NCBI RefSeq assembly: GCF_001649575.2 | Contig: NC_051440.1 | Coordinates: 23,435,508-23,499,507 of the forward strand | DNA length: 64,000 nucleotides | From: Kryptolebias marmoratus | Lineage: Eukaryota > Chordata > Actinopteri > Cyprinodontiformes > Rivulidae | Reading direction: 5' to 3' | Shown: piece by piece, positions 35,954 to 55,105 of the stretch | Layout of the letters: every line of letters begins with the position of its first letter | Position numbering within the stretch: position 1 is the first letter of the stretch | Program-made: the position numbers and the translations under genes | The notes under the pieces: model-generated | What the model was told of the DNA's origin: nothing | Seen by the model: the letters and a program-made list of their open reading frames with translations, nothing else | The model's database searches: none

Positions 35954-37117
35954 GACGACCAAGTGTCTTCCTCTGTTAAAAGCAGAACAATTTCATTAGA
36001 GCTGTAACACCGACTGAGTAATAAGGAGGAGAATGAGTTAACAACCAAGTGATAATGAAAAACAAGCCTGTTTCATCATCTGTGAAGCCTTAGCACCACC
36101 CGGCAGTGAGACATTGTTGTTTTTTTTTAATTAACTGATATTTTTTTTAAAAACAAATAATTACAGATGAAGTGTTGTGAAAAACACAGAAAGTGTCAGA
36201 CAGACAAGATGAGCTAACTTTGACAGATTTTAATCAACACTGGTGTTGCTAAGCGCAGTCGGATGACGTACGGACATGATAATGGCAGCTGGGGTTTGCT
36301 AAGATAAGAGTTAGCATCTCCTTTTACGATAGAAAAACGTCTACGGTTGGCATTGATAGACAAGTAGACATTTAGATAATAGCAAATGAGTCTACATGCT
36401 TGCATTAACATACCAGAAAGCACTTACTGCTAATCGATATGTGGTATGGGCGGTGACAAAATCTGACAACAGTTAACCGGTGTTGTGCCTGAAAAAGCGC
36501 CCCTGCTATCAAAAGCTGCCTGTTCACGTATGACGCACTAGAAGGCGGTTGTATTCGCTAAACATAGAGCAAAAAAAAGTGACAAATTGCCTTCTGATTG
36601 TCAGTACAAATTAAAAATTTAATCATCTACAATTTGATAATCAAAGCATTTAAGTACACAAGGTGCTTTTCAAGGCCATGTTCAGGCAAGCCTTTGAAAA
36701 AGCATTTTTCGGTACAACACCAAACCAGTTAGCTCACTAGCAAGAAGCTGAGGGGCGGCATGCTATGAACAATGCTTTCGCAACCAACAAGTGTGCGGGT
36801 TAGCACTTTGTCCTTTACGGTGCAGACTAATACAAGGATATCTCAACGCGGGAGAGGCCGAACAATCATAAAATGTCATTAGGCGACTTGATAAAACAGG
36901 TGTAAAAATTGTAAATTACAGCTACCCGGCCGCTGTTTAACGCTAATATCATCAGGCTACCGTTAGCTCGCGGATTAACAGAAGCACCAGAATGGGAAGA
37001 AATTGACATGAAGAATGCCAGCGGTCAGTGTGATAGTGCATACAGTCGGTGAATAATACACAGACGAAGCCGCAAACGGTGGTAATAACGAAGTATTTAT
37101 TGTTTAAATAACCTTAC

Positions 37118-37221
37118 CTCTTGACGAGCGGAATTCTCGCTGGTTTTCTAGCTCACGCGTCTTTGCTTCTGCTCCCACGAGCAAGAAACACACGCGTCGC
37201 AGTATCCTGGCTTCTGATTGG
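37118..37221 (-). promoter_or_regulatory. nap1l4 promoter and 5'UTR exon 1
   Basis: A consensus donor (AAGAG|GTAAGG on the minus strand) sits at 37118, and the next exon begins at about 35972 after a CAG acceptor, 19 bases before the ATG. Sequence upstream of the donor is CpG-richer than its surroundings. It contains an inverted CCAAT box (ATTGG on plus at 37217-37221) and no obvious TATA box, as expected for a housekeeping promoter. The exact transcription start is not visible. Confidence 0.5.
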
Positions 37222-40200
37222 ACGGCTGGTGGAACGAAGCGTGGTGCTGCGTTCAAGTGCCTTGTCAAAATGTGTGTTTTTTTTAAGAGCACCCACGAAA
37301 GCCTGTGTTTACTGGATTAATATAAAAATAACGTGTAAACAATTTAAAATATCGAAAACAAAAATAAATAACTACATGTTCATGAGTACGTCTCATGCCT
37401 GTGATATACGTGCAGCTATTGTTTTGATCATTTCTAGACTTTTCTATCCAATTTCTTAAAGTAGTTGCCCTATTATTTTATGACCTTCCTTACTTGTGAG
37501 CTGTTTATCTGCATTTTACTTTATGCTTGTTCGTACCAGCTGATGAAACTGGTTGTGAGATGTCACAAAGGATACTGAATAATTTGCGAGCACCTTAAAT
37601 TTAGTTGCAACATGAGGGAAACGGCAATCAGAATACACAGAATGAGTCAAATAAATAACATTTAGAGCTGAAGTCCTAGTTCTCTAGTACTCTTCTAATA
37701 CAATTTAGCTTTAAAGAACAAAATGACAAGTAAATTAGTACAGGGCTTGTTAAAATGACTGTCTGTGACGTCTCAGTTTATATGAGGCTCTTTTTATATG
37801 TCAGAATTGTTAAGCAACACTGACATGTTTTCCACATATACTTGGTTAAGAGGATTAGTTCTCACAGCTAAACACAGAGATGGGAGTGTAATAATATGAA
37901 GCTGCACGAAAGAAAGAATGTGTTCGGGCTAGAACATTTTCATTTGTGCTTTAAGTGCCTATAAATTTAGGAAAATAGTGGCTGAGAAATGACTCCTGGT
38001 CTTCTGTAACATGACAGGAGAGGAATGTTCAAGCATAATAACAAAAATAATAAAAGTGAAAAAATATGAAAAGGCTTACATTGTCACATAACCTGAATCC
38101 AAAAAGCCTTGAGTAACAATTTGTTGTATTATCTCATTCCAAAGTATTTGTTCATAGCAGCCATTCGCTTGAAGATCATGTTTTTTGTGTTAAGGAAGGC
38201 ATAGCCTGCATTCTTCGAAATGTTTAGTCCAAAGTGGAACATTTAGTCATTGCAGTATTGTGGCAAGTCTGTGAAAAACAAACCACACTTCTTAACTTCT
38301 TTCTCATGGTGTCTAATTCTCGTATAAACAAGTCACTTTTGTGCACGAGCCAGTTTAAACCTGCTTTACATGACTAACCGTCACTTGCTCATCCATTAAA
38401 GCTGAAGATCGATATGATGCCAAAAAAAGAATCAAAACAGCAAGAGGTTTAAATAAAATGAAAAAAAACCCAATAATTTTGAAGATGTGTCCTGATAACC
38501 TAATATTTTCTTCTTAAACACCAAAAAACTGTTTTGTCAAAAGGTGTTAGAAAAAATCAAGTCATACAAGCCAGAACAAACAAACCAAAGCTCCACCTGG
38601 GGACAGTCACATCACCAAAACAAAGAAGAGTTTGAAGTATTTAATTACCTAACATGAAGCTAAAATCCCCCAATATGTCATATAGCAAAAGCCTGGTATT
38701 GGGCTTGTTTAAAAGTTTATTTATTTAATATTATCATTATTTTACTCCTTTTATCTTACCACTTTCATTTTGTCAACCAATTTTATGTAACAGTTTATTT
38801 ATCTTTATTTCAATTCAATTTTTTTCTTTAAATTTCTCTCAGTAGTTAGGTAACAACTTGTCAAATTTGCAATAAAGCAAGAAACAGTGATTCTATCTTA
38901 AGCTTATTTTTATGTAAGACTCTTGAAGTCCAAACAAAATGTGTATATTTTTATATTTTAAAAGAAGTAAAATAACTTGATCAGTGCGATTGTATTAATG
39001 CATCTTCACACCATTTGTAGACCACAAGAGGGCTTCATCCTCCCGTGCTTTGTAAGAGACTCACTGACGGTGACTATTGTATTGTTTAAATGTATTCAAG
39101 ACAATAAAAAATTTACGTTTGTCTTTTTTTATTCTCACAAACATCTATAATGCACAACAGATTATTTTAAATCATTGCTGCCAAACACGGTTTTAGGTAT
39201 GCAACATCCTAACATCCATGAAATACGACAAATCATAAAAAAGTAACACTTAAAATTAAATGAAATAGGAGAAAATAAAATCTTTAAAAATCAAATTGAC
39301 GTTCCGGTTGTGATGATTGACTCTGAGTGGAAAAGCTTTAAATGAAACTGATCATATTACCGAAGATGTGAGGAATTTTATATTCTGATGAAAAATAACA
39401 TCTGAGTTATGATATGTTTTTATTTTTTGCAAACCAATATTTGAGAAGGCACCGGTGATAGATAAAGGAATTATCTGACCTCTTTTGTTAAAATATAGAG
39501 GTGTTTTATTGGATTCAATAATAATTTGAAGATAGATTTTCATCACCTGTGACAAAAAGCTTTTAAAGTGGAAAGTGAGAACGCTTTCAATCATTTTTTT
39601 TTTAAATTAACATCTGCTTTTCTCACTTATCATTGGAAACTATGTCTCAAGTTAGAAAACCCACAGGTTTTTGAAATCATAATTGTTCAGAAATATAGTT
39701 TGTGTCTTTAAAGTGTTCAGCCACAAGCCTAAAACATAAAAGCCCACCAATAATACTAAACATCTTGTTCACTTTCTCTCTGTTCAAGTGTTCCACCATA
39801 ATATGGTGCTCATTAAATGTACTTTTTGAGGAAATGGCCTGGTGTGGGAGCAGACATAAAATCTAAAATCCAGTCTTCTCTCTGTTTGCTATCAACCACT
39901 GCAAAGTCTGCACACTTGAGAGGAAGTGACAGCGCGCTGAGGGCCCTGAGGGTAGGATTGCTGTGACACACTGTGACATTTACCAGAAGAGTCTGCACCC
40001 ACAGAAGAAATCAGATGTGATTGTGTAGCATTTAGGAAGGAGCAGGATTCGAGAAACAACTGTAAAACAGTTGTTCATTTAGACAACATTATTTTACATA
40101 GATACATAACATAGAAAACAAAGATTTTGATTGTTTTGTGATCTACTGCAGGAGTCTTTGAGGTTATAGTTTTTAATGTAATGGTTGCACAAAGCTGTCC

Positions 40201-40881
40201 AGCCTCCAGTTGATCAGAAAGTTGCCAACTCCCGATCACCTGCCTCATGTCTTTCTGTCATGTTCTTCCTCCAACCAGGAAGGAACAAACACACCTGGCT
40301 CTTCATATGTACCTGTTCATCTGCATCTTTTTTCCCCAACTGATTGTCTAAATTTTCTCTACGCAGAAGATGTAGATGGAAACATAAATAAATACCCAAA
40401 CACCAGCCTGAGTATAAAACAATAAATCAAATTAACCCTGTTTTGAAAGCAAAAATACAAAAAAACAAACACTGTAAAATGGATGCTGAAAAACTAAATT
40501 GCCTGATCAATGTTTTCATACATTTCTGAACAAATTATTAAAGTGTGGAGGAAAAAACAGCACAACTTTGATTTATTGCTTTCTTGATTTCCTGTTACAT
40601 TTATATCCTAAAAAACAAACAGACAGACATCCCAATCTACCTGTTGACCCTCCTACTGCATCGATTTCTTGATTTCTCTTTACATTTCAGAAACAAACAA
40701 CAAATCTATAAGCTTTCTCTTCTAAAAGCACAGAATCTTTTAGTTTTTAGATGTCTTCTGTTAGACAACTCTGTCATTTTTGGCAATGTAAAGGTGGCTA
40801 AACACATCTTATGAGAATTATCATGAACTTTTAATTTGTACAAACAAACTCTTGTTGACAATGTGCAATGTGTCAACAAGT

Positions 40882-40884
<3 letters not shown>

Positions 40885-40958
<74 letters not shown>
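40885..40958 (+). repeat. (TA)37 microsatellite
   Basis: A pure TA run of 74 bases in the nap1l4-th intergenic interval. Confidence 0.97.
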
Positions 40959-40962
<4 letters not shown>

Positions 40963-42588
40963 AATAAATATAAAATACAGAGTATGCTGAGACTGGAGTT
41001 GCGACCTGCAGCAGGTAATAATTGTTCAAAACCTTTTAGCAGAACCCCACCCATCGATTTAATATTTTGATAGTGAATTTGATTCATATCTGAAGAATGA
41101 TTTGAAAGTTTAAACATCCAATATCCCTGTTTTTAACCAACAGTATGCACCCACACACCCACACACATCTTGTTGTGTAAATAGGATACACAGGAGTGAC
41201 CTCAGCCATGTCCTCTATTGTTCTCTTGTTTTACTTGCATAGAGAGCAATACACAAAATACAAAGGAGGAAAAGAATCAACAGCATGAAAGTGGATGTTG
41301 TGATAGGCCTCGTCTGTTTCCTTGATTGACCGGTGCCTGTGTTGACCCGTCTCATCCCGCTGGGGTATTGGTTTTGTGAATGAAGTGGCCAAACTCCCAG
41401 ATGGTTGTATTGATATGGCTGGGAGGAGAGGGCGGCCATCCTGCTCCTGCATCCTCTGTTTTCCATTAAGCCCCTCTCCTCCTAATACGTGGGTAATGGC
41501 CTATCTGTGCGCCATAATCGGACAGACACACACAAACCCACCGACTGTAAAAAGCCACCAAAATAAAACACACAAACAAGCACACACGTTGACACAGCTG
41601 CAGTCATTATTCACAGGGGGAGGTCTCGGGGTGGGGAGAGGGATAGAAAATGGTGAGAGTAACTATTATAGGTGGCTGTGTGACAAAGACCTGCATGCGT
41701 AATAAATTCAGCATAGCCATCGATCCAACTTATGGCAGGCCGTGTTCCCTGTAAATGCTTTCCACAATTTGAGTGCAATTTACTTTAATCTGCACCAATA
41801 AGCAATATCTATTGTGACATCCTGTTTTTGTTTGTGTTTTCCTCTTCCGCCTTCATCATTTTGAATCTGCAATGACAGTTTACCAAAAATAACAACCCAT
41901 AACACCTACTATCACATGCACAGACACCCCAAAAGACACATTTTGTATCTTGTGACTGTTTTGTCCCCATAATTTAACTCTCAAAAAGAAAAAAGGAGAC
42001 ATGAAACAAGGTTTGTTCCGATTCTGACAGCTGAGAGTTTTTTGTCAAGGACATATTTTCTTTCACATTTTAACTATTTTTCTTATTACAATTTTACTCT
42101 GTAAATACAACTACACATATATTTTATCTAAACTAAGCCATATTTTTTCATAATAAGTGCTATAGTGTATAATATTTTCTTGTACAACTGGATATTTACA
42201 ACATAATCATATTTCATATTTCACAGCCAAAGCTTTAAATTATATTTAAGCTTGAATGAAAACCTCTCCAAGTTAAAGCACCAAACTTAATCTAGACATC
42301 AGTTCATAAATTCATTTATTAATATTGACAAAACAAACACTAACCCACAAGTTACTATAGAGGTTTCACATATTATCAAAAAAAATCCAAAGTAATATCC
42401 TGGTAGTAAACCAAAATCCAACTGTTGACTTGCTCCTTGTTTTTCCTGCCAATAATAATTTTGGGGAATGATTCCCAGAACAGCGACTTGGAAAATATTC
42501 CCACTGAGGATGTTAAAGTAATTTTTAAAGGTTTCATTGTGGCTTTCCACTGATTGGAAACAAGGAGACACAATGTAACAAGAACAAG

Positions 42589-42691
<103 letters not shown>

Positions 42692-43724
42692 GCTTCAATC
42701 TGTTTATAAAAGTGCCACTATAACAAAAGAGGGCAAAAAGGGGGCTATATTCAGCGCCTGCAATAAAGGCAGCTAAATTAAGTTGAGTCATTATTATTTT
42801 TATTGCGCTCACTTGTGCTCTTTTGTTTGTTAAGATCAGGTTTAAAAAAGACAAACATTTTGATTTGTGTTCATTTATAACCTTAGCAACAGTCGATAAA
42901 CGAGTCAAAATGAACAATAATTGTGCTTTTAGCGGTCATTCAGCTTTAACTGAAACAAAAATACCACTCAAAAAATTGAGAGAAGTAAATAAATAAACAG
43001 TTGAAATTAAAGTGATTGTCAAATTTCAAAAATCCAAACTCATGTGATGTGATTTTGTTACACATCTCACAACTTTAACTCTCAGCAGTTGAAAGAATCA
43101 TGCAGGATCCAACCATCCTCATCTTTTTAGAAAACAGAAGACAACGATACAGCTCAGAGCGAGAAGTTGTAACACTACAGGTGATGTTTATCTCAAAGTC
43201 CAGCTGTTTTTGTGTGTGAGCTGCTGTAGCGCAGCCCTTCAGGCAGTTAGATGACAGGGACCCATTAACGAAAGGTAAACCTAATTAAGAGTCTCCCAAG
43301 CCACTGAGCTGTGCGCCATTGCTGCAGGGGGGATAAATGGTGTTACAACATCATAGGCTGCTTCTGTGACCCTTGCATCACCCACTGAGTACTGAACTAG
43401 AATCAGGATTTATTTGTGTTTTAAGTCATGTGAGAAGCTTACCTGGATATTCTGTTTTCAAGAAATTTAAGTTCGAGTTGAAACAAACGATGTATCTGAA
43501 CACAATGTATTTGTGTTGGGATGGAAGCTGCTGAAGCAAATAATTTTTTTTTTATTTGCATACAATCTTGCATGCAAGTTTGCATCTCTCTAAATTGTTT
43601 TTTTTTTAAATACTAAATGTGTGCATGAACTAGGTGATAATGTTTGTGTTTGCTATGTCACAATGTCAACTGTCAACTAATTCCTTTTCAATGAGGTCTC
43701 AGTAATCATGAAAGACACTGAGAC

Positions 43725-44185
43725 ACTGTCACGGCAGCAGGAGAGATGGACCCAGAATGCAGACTACACTAGAAACTCAAAAATAAACTCGTAATTCAAT
43801 AAAACAAAACACTGACATGACAGCAAAAACACAAGAAGCTTTAGAAGAACTGAGACAGTGAAAGGAGCAACAATGACAAAGTGCAGAGGAACTGATTGTA
43901 TAGGCTGGGGGAAATGAGGGACGTGACTGCAGCTGTGACAGGTGGAACAGGAACAGGTGGGGATGGGCGTGGCAGGACTGAGGAAAATTACTGAGAGAAG
44001 TGGACGGGAACACAGGGAGCAAAACCAAACATGAAAAACATCCCAATAAAAACACAAGGAGCACGAGTCACAAAATTTAAAAAATAAAACATGATCACAA
44101 AGAAAAGAAAAAAACCTAAACAAAATAGAAAAAAACCCAAAACGTTATCATAAAGTAACCAAAAACTCCAAATTCTAACAGACAT
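43725..44185. repeat. Interspersed-repeat-like block between nap1l4 and th
   Basis: Starts with CACGGCAGCAGGAGAGATGG and ACCCAGAATGCAGAC, followed by A/C-rich text with AACAGGAACAGGTGG and AAACATGAAAAAC words. This layout is common to a fish non-autonomous DNA repeat. The long minus-strand ORFs here are low-complexity artefacts. Confidence 0.45.
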
Positions 44186-44454
44186 AAACTTTCATGCAAC
44201 ATACAGTTGGTATAAAAATCTTTCTGCTGTCATTTTCACAATCTGTTCATTTTACTCCCTCTCCTCCAGCTCCACTTTTTATTTTACTTCACTCTCATCC
44301 ATGACAGTCACAGTTAGAAGTAAAAATAGATTGTTAAGATTAGAATTACTAAACAAATAAAAGGCTAAGACAATTGTATGTGGAGAAATAATGGAGTTGT
44401 AGCCGTCTCTGTGCACAATCTCAGGAAATATTGCGAGATGACATGCAAAGAGTA

Positions 44455-44545
44455 AGCCATGAATGACTCTCAGCTGCTGCCACACAAAATTTTAGCCAAA
44501 TATTAAAGATATTTTTGTATTTTAAGTCATTATTGACCAGCTTTC
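44455..44545 (+). repeat. Dispersed repeat family, copy 8 (partial)
   Basis: A short left-end fragment: CATGAATGACTCTCAGCTGC, CCACACAAAATTTTAGCC and ATTTTTGTATTTTAAG. It is the only copy found outside the first 22 kb. Confidence 0.5.
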
Positions 44546-47500
44546 TTCTTTTGGTGTCAGTTGATAAAATGAAATGAATAAATACAAAATATAAAACCAC
44601 ATTTATAGACAGGCATAGGAGGTATTACTGCTAACCTGTTTACTTGTTTTTGTTAGTTTGATGTTGTATTTTTACAACAATTGTAAAATTCTTTTCACTG
44701 AACGCTTCATAAGTGAGACAAGAGCTGTCAGACTTCCTGCCGCGCTCGACTGAAGCGGCTGTAAGTCCATGTTGATTTTCATCCTGCAGGGCATGCTCAA
44801 CATATAAAAACAGGAGAAACTCAGATGCATCCGGACTTATCAGATATGACATTTAGAAAAGAACACAGTGTTTAAGAAACAAAGACCAATGAGATTCACA
44901 GCATGTGTGGCCTTAAGCAGTTATTATGAAAGGTGGACAATAATCAGTGAACGGTTTAAAAGGTTAAAGCTTTACACGTTTTTGAAATTAACATGTGGAA
45001 AATTGTAAATACACCACCCTGTTTTAATTAGGAGAGTCAACAGTTTTTGCTCTTTATTCTTCATCCTTGTCTAATTATCATCACAGCCTGCTGTTTTTTT
45101 ATATATATATATATATATTTTATAAATGGGCAACAGCTTGACAAAACTATAAAAAGAAAAAATATAATCAGTTTAGTCTTTTTGCTCAAATTAGAAAACG
45201 TCAATTAACTTGCCCCATTTGGTCATAATGTGATCACGTCAAATTGCTTTTGCACATTGTGAGAAGTCGCAGCCTATAACCAGTTTACGTTTAGCTGTGC
45301 TGGTGAATCATGTAGGACTCTCAGCTCCCTGCTGCTAAAGCTGTGGTCATGTCACTGGCACAGTTGTGTATGTCTTTAGTTACAGGCCACCGTGGCACCA
45401 GAGCGACGACGGCAGTCGTTATGGACCATTGAGCATCAGTCCCTCAGCCAATCGCCCACTTTATGCCACCGCTGTCATTAAACATGTAGACAGAATCACT
45501 GGGAGAGCACTCTGCATGATTACTCATTTCACTTGGCAGCTGTATTTTGACACATGCAAAAACAATCACAGTCATCAACACAGACACTCTGCTATAAACG
45601 AAAGGTGGAGGATGTGGGGAATTACAGGGAGAGAAGGAACTACTTCAAGATGTTTCAAGTCTTCACATCGTATAAAAGACGTGATGTGTGTGCAAAATAT
45701 ATAACATTTTGAGGTGATTTATTCACCAGGGATGGATTATTGACAATAAAATGTCACAAAAAGATTAATATTTTTATAAAATATATTTTGATACTCAGTG
45801 CTGGTGCTGAAGGATGTTTTCTAACACAATTATTTGGAATATAAAAGCTGGGTTTTTCAAAGTCTTTAACATCATCCACCAAAACAGTTGCACTGGTTTG
45901 TGAAAATCTGACAGTATTTGTCTGTATATGTTTGAGTTTTCTATTATGTATTTTTGTGTGTATACAGATGAAAATGTTCCAACTCGATACAGTGAAACTG
46001 TTCCTTTGTTTCTGTTCCTGGAACACAACCTTTTTTTTTTTTTTTTTATTTTTCCAACACAGTATAAAATAAGTAGATAAAACAATACACGTTCACTTAT
46101 TTTGATTTTACAAGACAGGAGAGTGTAGAGATGAAGTTATTCCTTCCAGGCACTTTTTCTGATTAGGTTTAAGTACTGCAGGTCAAAATTAAAAACCATG
46201 AAGATTTATACACTGTCTACCTTATACTATAAATGTAAAAGAAACCTTTTGTGAGTGTGTGTCTAAATAAAAATAATAGTTTGGTACCAAGCCTGTCTAA
46301 AAATGACACAAAACTTCAGTGCAATGTATACCTCCTTCAATTAAAATTTGTTTCCTTAAAAGTCTTAACCATCCTTACTTTTTTATGAAACAGAGTAAAG
46401 AAGCTCCCTGTGGAGTTATTTATGTAATCTGGAGATTTGAAGTATTTTAATCAACTGCTGGTGTTCAGTTTGGTGTTCAAAGATGTGTATAAATACACAT
46501 AAATCTTGTTTTTATTACAAATAATGCAGATGTTACAATGTCAAAAAATAACTGCGTATGACTTTGAAGTAATTTCTGCAAAAGGAAAGGCTTTTGTCTT
46601 GTTGTTTACTCCTTATGAAGGGTTTTGCTGATTAACAATGACTAAACAAAAATGTTCTCTTCACAGAAACTCTACAAGCACCTGTAAGGTTCATCTGTTT
46701 TATTGATTGTCATCTTTGGTCAACATATAACTCAATCAAACTGAGTTTAGGTCAATAACTATATCTTGAAAGTACAATAAAAGAAAATTAACTAGACTTG
46801 CATAGCAAAACAAAACCTCTGGATGTTCAGTAAATGTACAAGCTAAGGAAATCTGGAAAGTGTCAGCACATTAGGTTTTATTACAAAAGACGGTCACTCT
46901 CATTTTATTATGCATCATACACATACATTAAAAACACAGCTGTGAATTTATTTTAATTTTCCCTTGTGATTTAAAAAAAACATTAAGATGGTTGACTCAG
47001 ACACAAGACTGTAACACTTGTGTTGATTTCAAATATGTTTACCCAACATTGTCACAGTTATTAGGATATTTATTTTGGGATTTCTGCTCATCAGCTGAAT
47101 AAGTCTGACGAACACCACTAAGGTGAGCAGCACTGACCAGCAGAGACAGAGAAAGAAAAGAAACGTGGAGGATGACGGATAATAGCCCAGCTGGTCGAGT
47201 CAGCTGCAATTAGTCCTTGTGAAGTCCCTCAATTATACAGGGAAAAGCTGACACAAAGCCATAATGCTGCAGCTAAATCAGTACATAATTGTAATAATTA
47301 TCATCCTGGTGTCATTTGTGGACATGTCGCCACTTCCAGAAAAGAAGATGCAATTGGATAAACACAGAGGCTTGAATGGCAGAAGGGTGTTGTTTTCTCA
47401 AGTGAGACATTTCTAACAAAAGGTAGCCTTGATACCTGGTGTGAGCCACGATGGAGGAGAACCGAACGCTTCCAGAAATTTCCTGGAGCAAGTTTTCTGT

Positions 47501-49847
47501 GCAGCATGCCAGCAGTCAAGTTACAGAGGCTGTAACCCAATCAGATCATGTAAGAAATTACAGCACTTTGAGCTAAACAAGTCAGCTGGGCTTTCTGTGT
47601 ACTCTACTTTTACCTGTTAGTACAACTTCAAATTGGTGTGAAACATGTTGTCTCGCTTATCATTATCTTATTATCAGTGATAAACAAAATTAAATAGCAT
47701 CAATGATAGAGAAGGAACACGTGCATTGTTCATAGCAAATATAAATATATATATAACATCATCAAAACTGAACCTCTCTAACATAATGATTATTTGCTTT
47801 AACTTAAATTCAAGACAACTTTTAAAGAAAAGCTGCAAAAGAATGTAATCAATGAAGCACTATTTACCACAGCTGTAGCACTTTGGTGCAACCATATTTC
47901 TAACAAGATATCCATGTAATCCAAAAATGACAGCAATGCAAAGGTTTATAACCTCATTTGCACGAACCACTGTAAACTCTTTAAGATGAGAGTTGTTTTA
48001 AGATGGCATCAATCTAATTAGTTCCTGGACTAGCCATTAACTCTTTGATCCAACTTTAATTAAACTCTATTTTTCCAAACTGAAGTGGATCCAAAAGCTG
48101 TCTACAGCAGACATGTTCATAACTTTTCCACAGAAACCCTCTTCAAAAGATCTAAACAGTCCCTTTAAAGAGTATTTGGAAATTTACAAGTTGTAATTAG
48201 GACAATAACATAAATAACATATATGAAGTATCACATTTTTCTTTTACGTGACTTCCGATTTGTCAAAAATGATTCTGTTTGGTCAGTGTACATGTGAAAG
48301 GTGTAACAACAGTAACTTCTCAGGCATAGCAAAGAAAAACACGTATTCTCAGTCAGGGCTGGTGGCTTCTGCTCAGCTGCAGGAGGAGGTGTTCAGACTC
48401 AGGGATGTGTGCGAGGTGAGACAATCTGATGCAGCTGTGACTTGTTGGTCTCAGCCTCTCTGTCTTTATCTGCTGCAGAGAATTGGAGCCTCGGGACAGA
48501 CACTTCATGGCTGGAGCAGCAAAGACAGAGTCATGCAAAATCAATGAATAAAAGTAATATTTCATCTGCAGTTTATGCTCAGTTTGTGTAGTCAGGAAGA
48601 ACATATAAACTGCACTGAAAGCAAAATTTGACAAATAAGTTTTGCACAAAAAAAATCAGCAAGCACCTAAACTAACATAGTTTTTTTTATAATGTATAAA
48701 AAGCTAATAAATGAAAAAGTTATGTTTAAATCCCAGCAGTGACTCGCAAACTAACAAAGGCAGACAGTAATGTGTTTATTTTTGGTCTCTTATCATCTAT
48801 ATCTGATTTCCCTAACTACTTAAAAGGAGATGGATGGAAGAAAGCCTAAACTTGATAATCGCTCCTATCTCTGGATAAATGTCAAGCTTCTGTTTGTGGC
48901 TTAGCCTTTTATGTCATATACCACTATCAAAAATGGCCAAGATGAATGAAAAAAGAAGCAAACATGAGCAAATAATACACATTTAAAATGATTCACCAAT
49001 TTCCTCTGGCATAAACAAAATATCATGGTCTAATTCTTATATTACTGTCAGTTTGTCTTATATCTCCTTTCTAGCAAAGCCACCCTCCAACAAAGGGGAA
49101 AGTCACTGTTTTCCAGGGTTACATCAGTGCTCCTTAGCATTTTCATCCTGAGTTTAGGCAAGAGTCACAAAAACCCCATCTGCCTTTTCTGCACCCTTGC
49201 AAGGTTGCTGCTGTGGCCAGAGGTCCACGAATAATCCTTTTACCTGATCTTGCCTATGGGCACTGTACATCATTCACAATCATGTTAACCACTAAAGTTG
49301 TCAGCCAAAAGCACTGTGAATCCACCTGATGCAGTTGTTGCTGAGGCTGGAAACAGACCTGGAAAGAAAACAAAAAAAAACCCAAACGTGTCGTTTCCTT
49401 TCCCTGTTGTGAGCATGTGTGTGTTTTTTCTCCTCACCCACAATTAAATCTAATTTCTCAGGAGCTGTGGAGATTGGATTGAGCTGATAAAGTGACTTAA
49501 TTTTCTACAGTTGACTTTTCTTTGGTCTAACCTTTAAAATAAAGCCCTGAGGTCACAGCTTTAAATATTGTCGAAAAATTACTACAGTGTTTCTAGCTGG
49601 AACTCTTTTCTTATCTTTATCTAATAATTATTAAAAATGTTTTAACATTGATTTATTAATTCCACATAGGACTAAAAAATAAACAACGCACCCTCTACAA
49701 CATCAGTAGCAAACATTTAGAAATGGCTTCATTTAAACTGATTACATATGTCTTTAAACATGATCTGTATTTTCTACGGGCAGATCATAGTTAGGATGAG
49801 TCTGATGGATTCATCCCACCGATTGATCACAGGGAGATTAGAGTGTT

Positions 49848-49883
49848 TGACGTCAGAAACTGCAAACAAATGGTCCTATAAAA
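49848..49883 (+). promoter_or_regulatory. th core promoter: perfect CRE plus TATA box
   Basis: TGACGTCA, a perfect palindromic cAMP response element, lies at 49848-49855. TATAAAA lies at 49877-49883, 21 bases downstream. Transcription would start near 49907, giving a 5'UTR of about 107 bases before the ATG at 50014. Mammalian TH promoters are known to have a CRE about 45 bases upstream of the start and a TATA box just downstream of it, so the same layout is present here. Confidence 0.8.
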
Positions 49884-50013
49884 AGAGCAAACCTGTTTGG
49901 GAAAAAAAAAGGAAAAAAAAACTCCTGGCACAGACTGAGAAGATTAGAGAGCGCAACAAACAAGCTGTCACTCCTGTTACAAGCAAACATAGTCCCAACT
50001 TCTAAGTGTAAAG

Positions 50014-55105
<5,092 letters not shown>

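Noticed and set aside
43764..44123. A 119-codon Phe/Cys-rich minus-strand ORF.
   Set aside because: It is low-complexity translation of an interspersed repeat block, without a domain.
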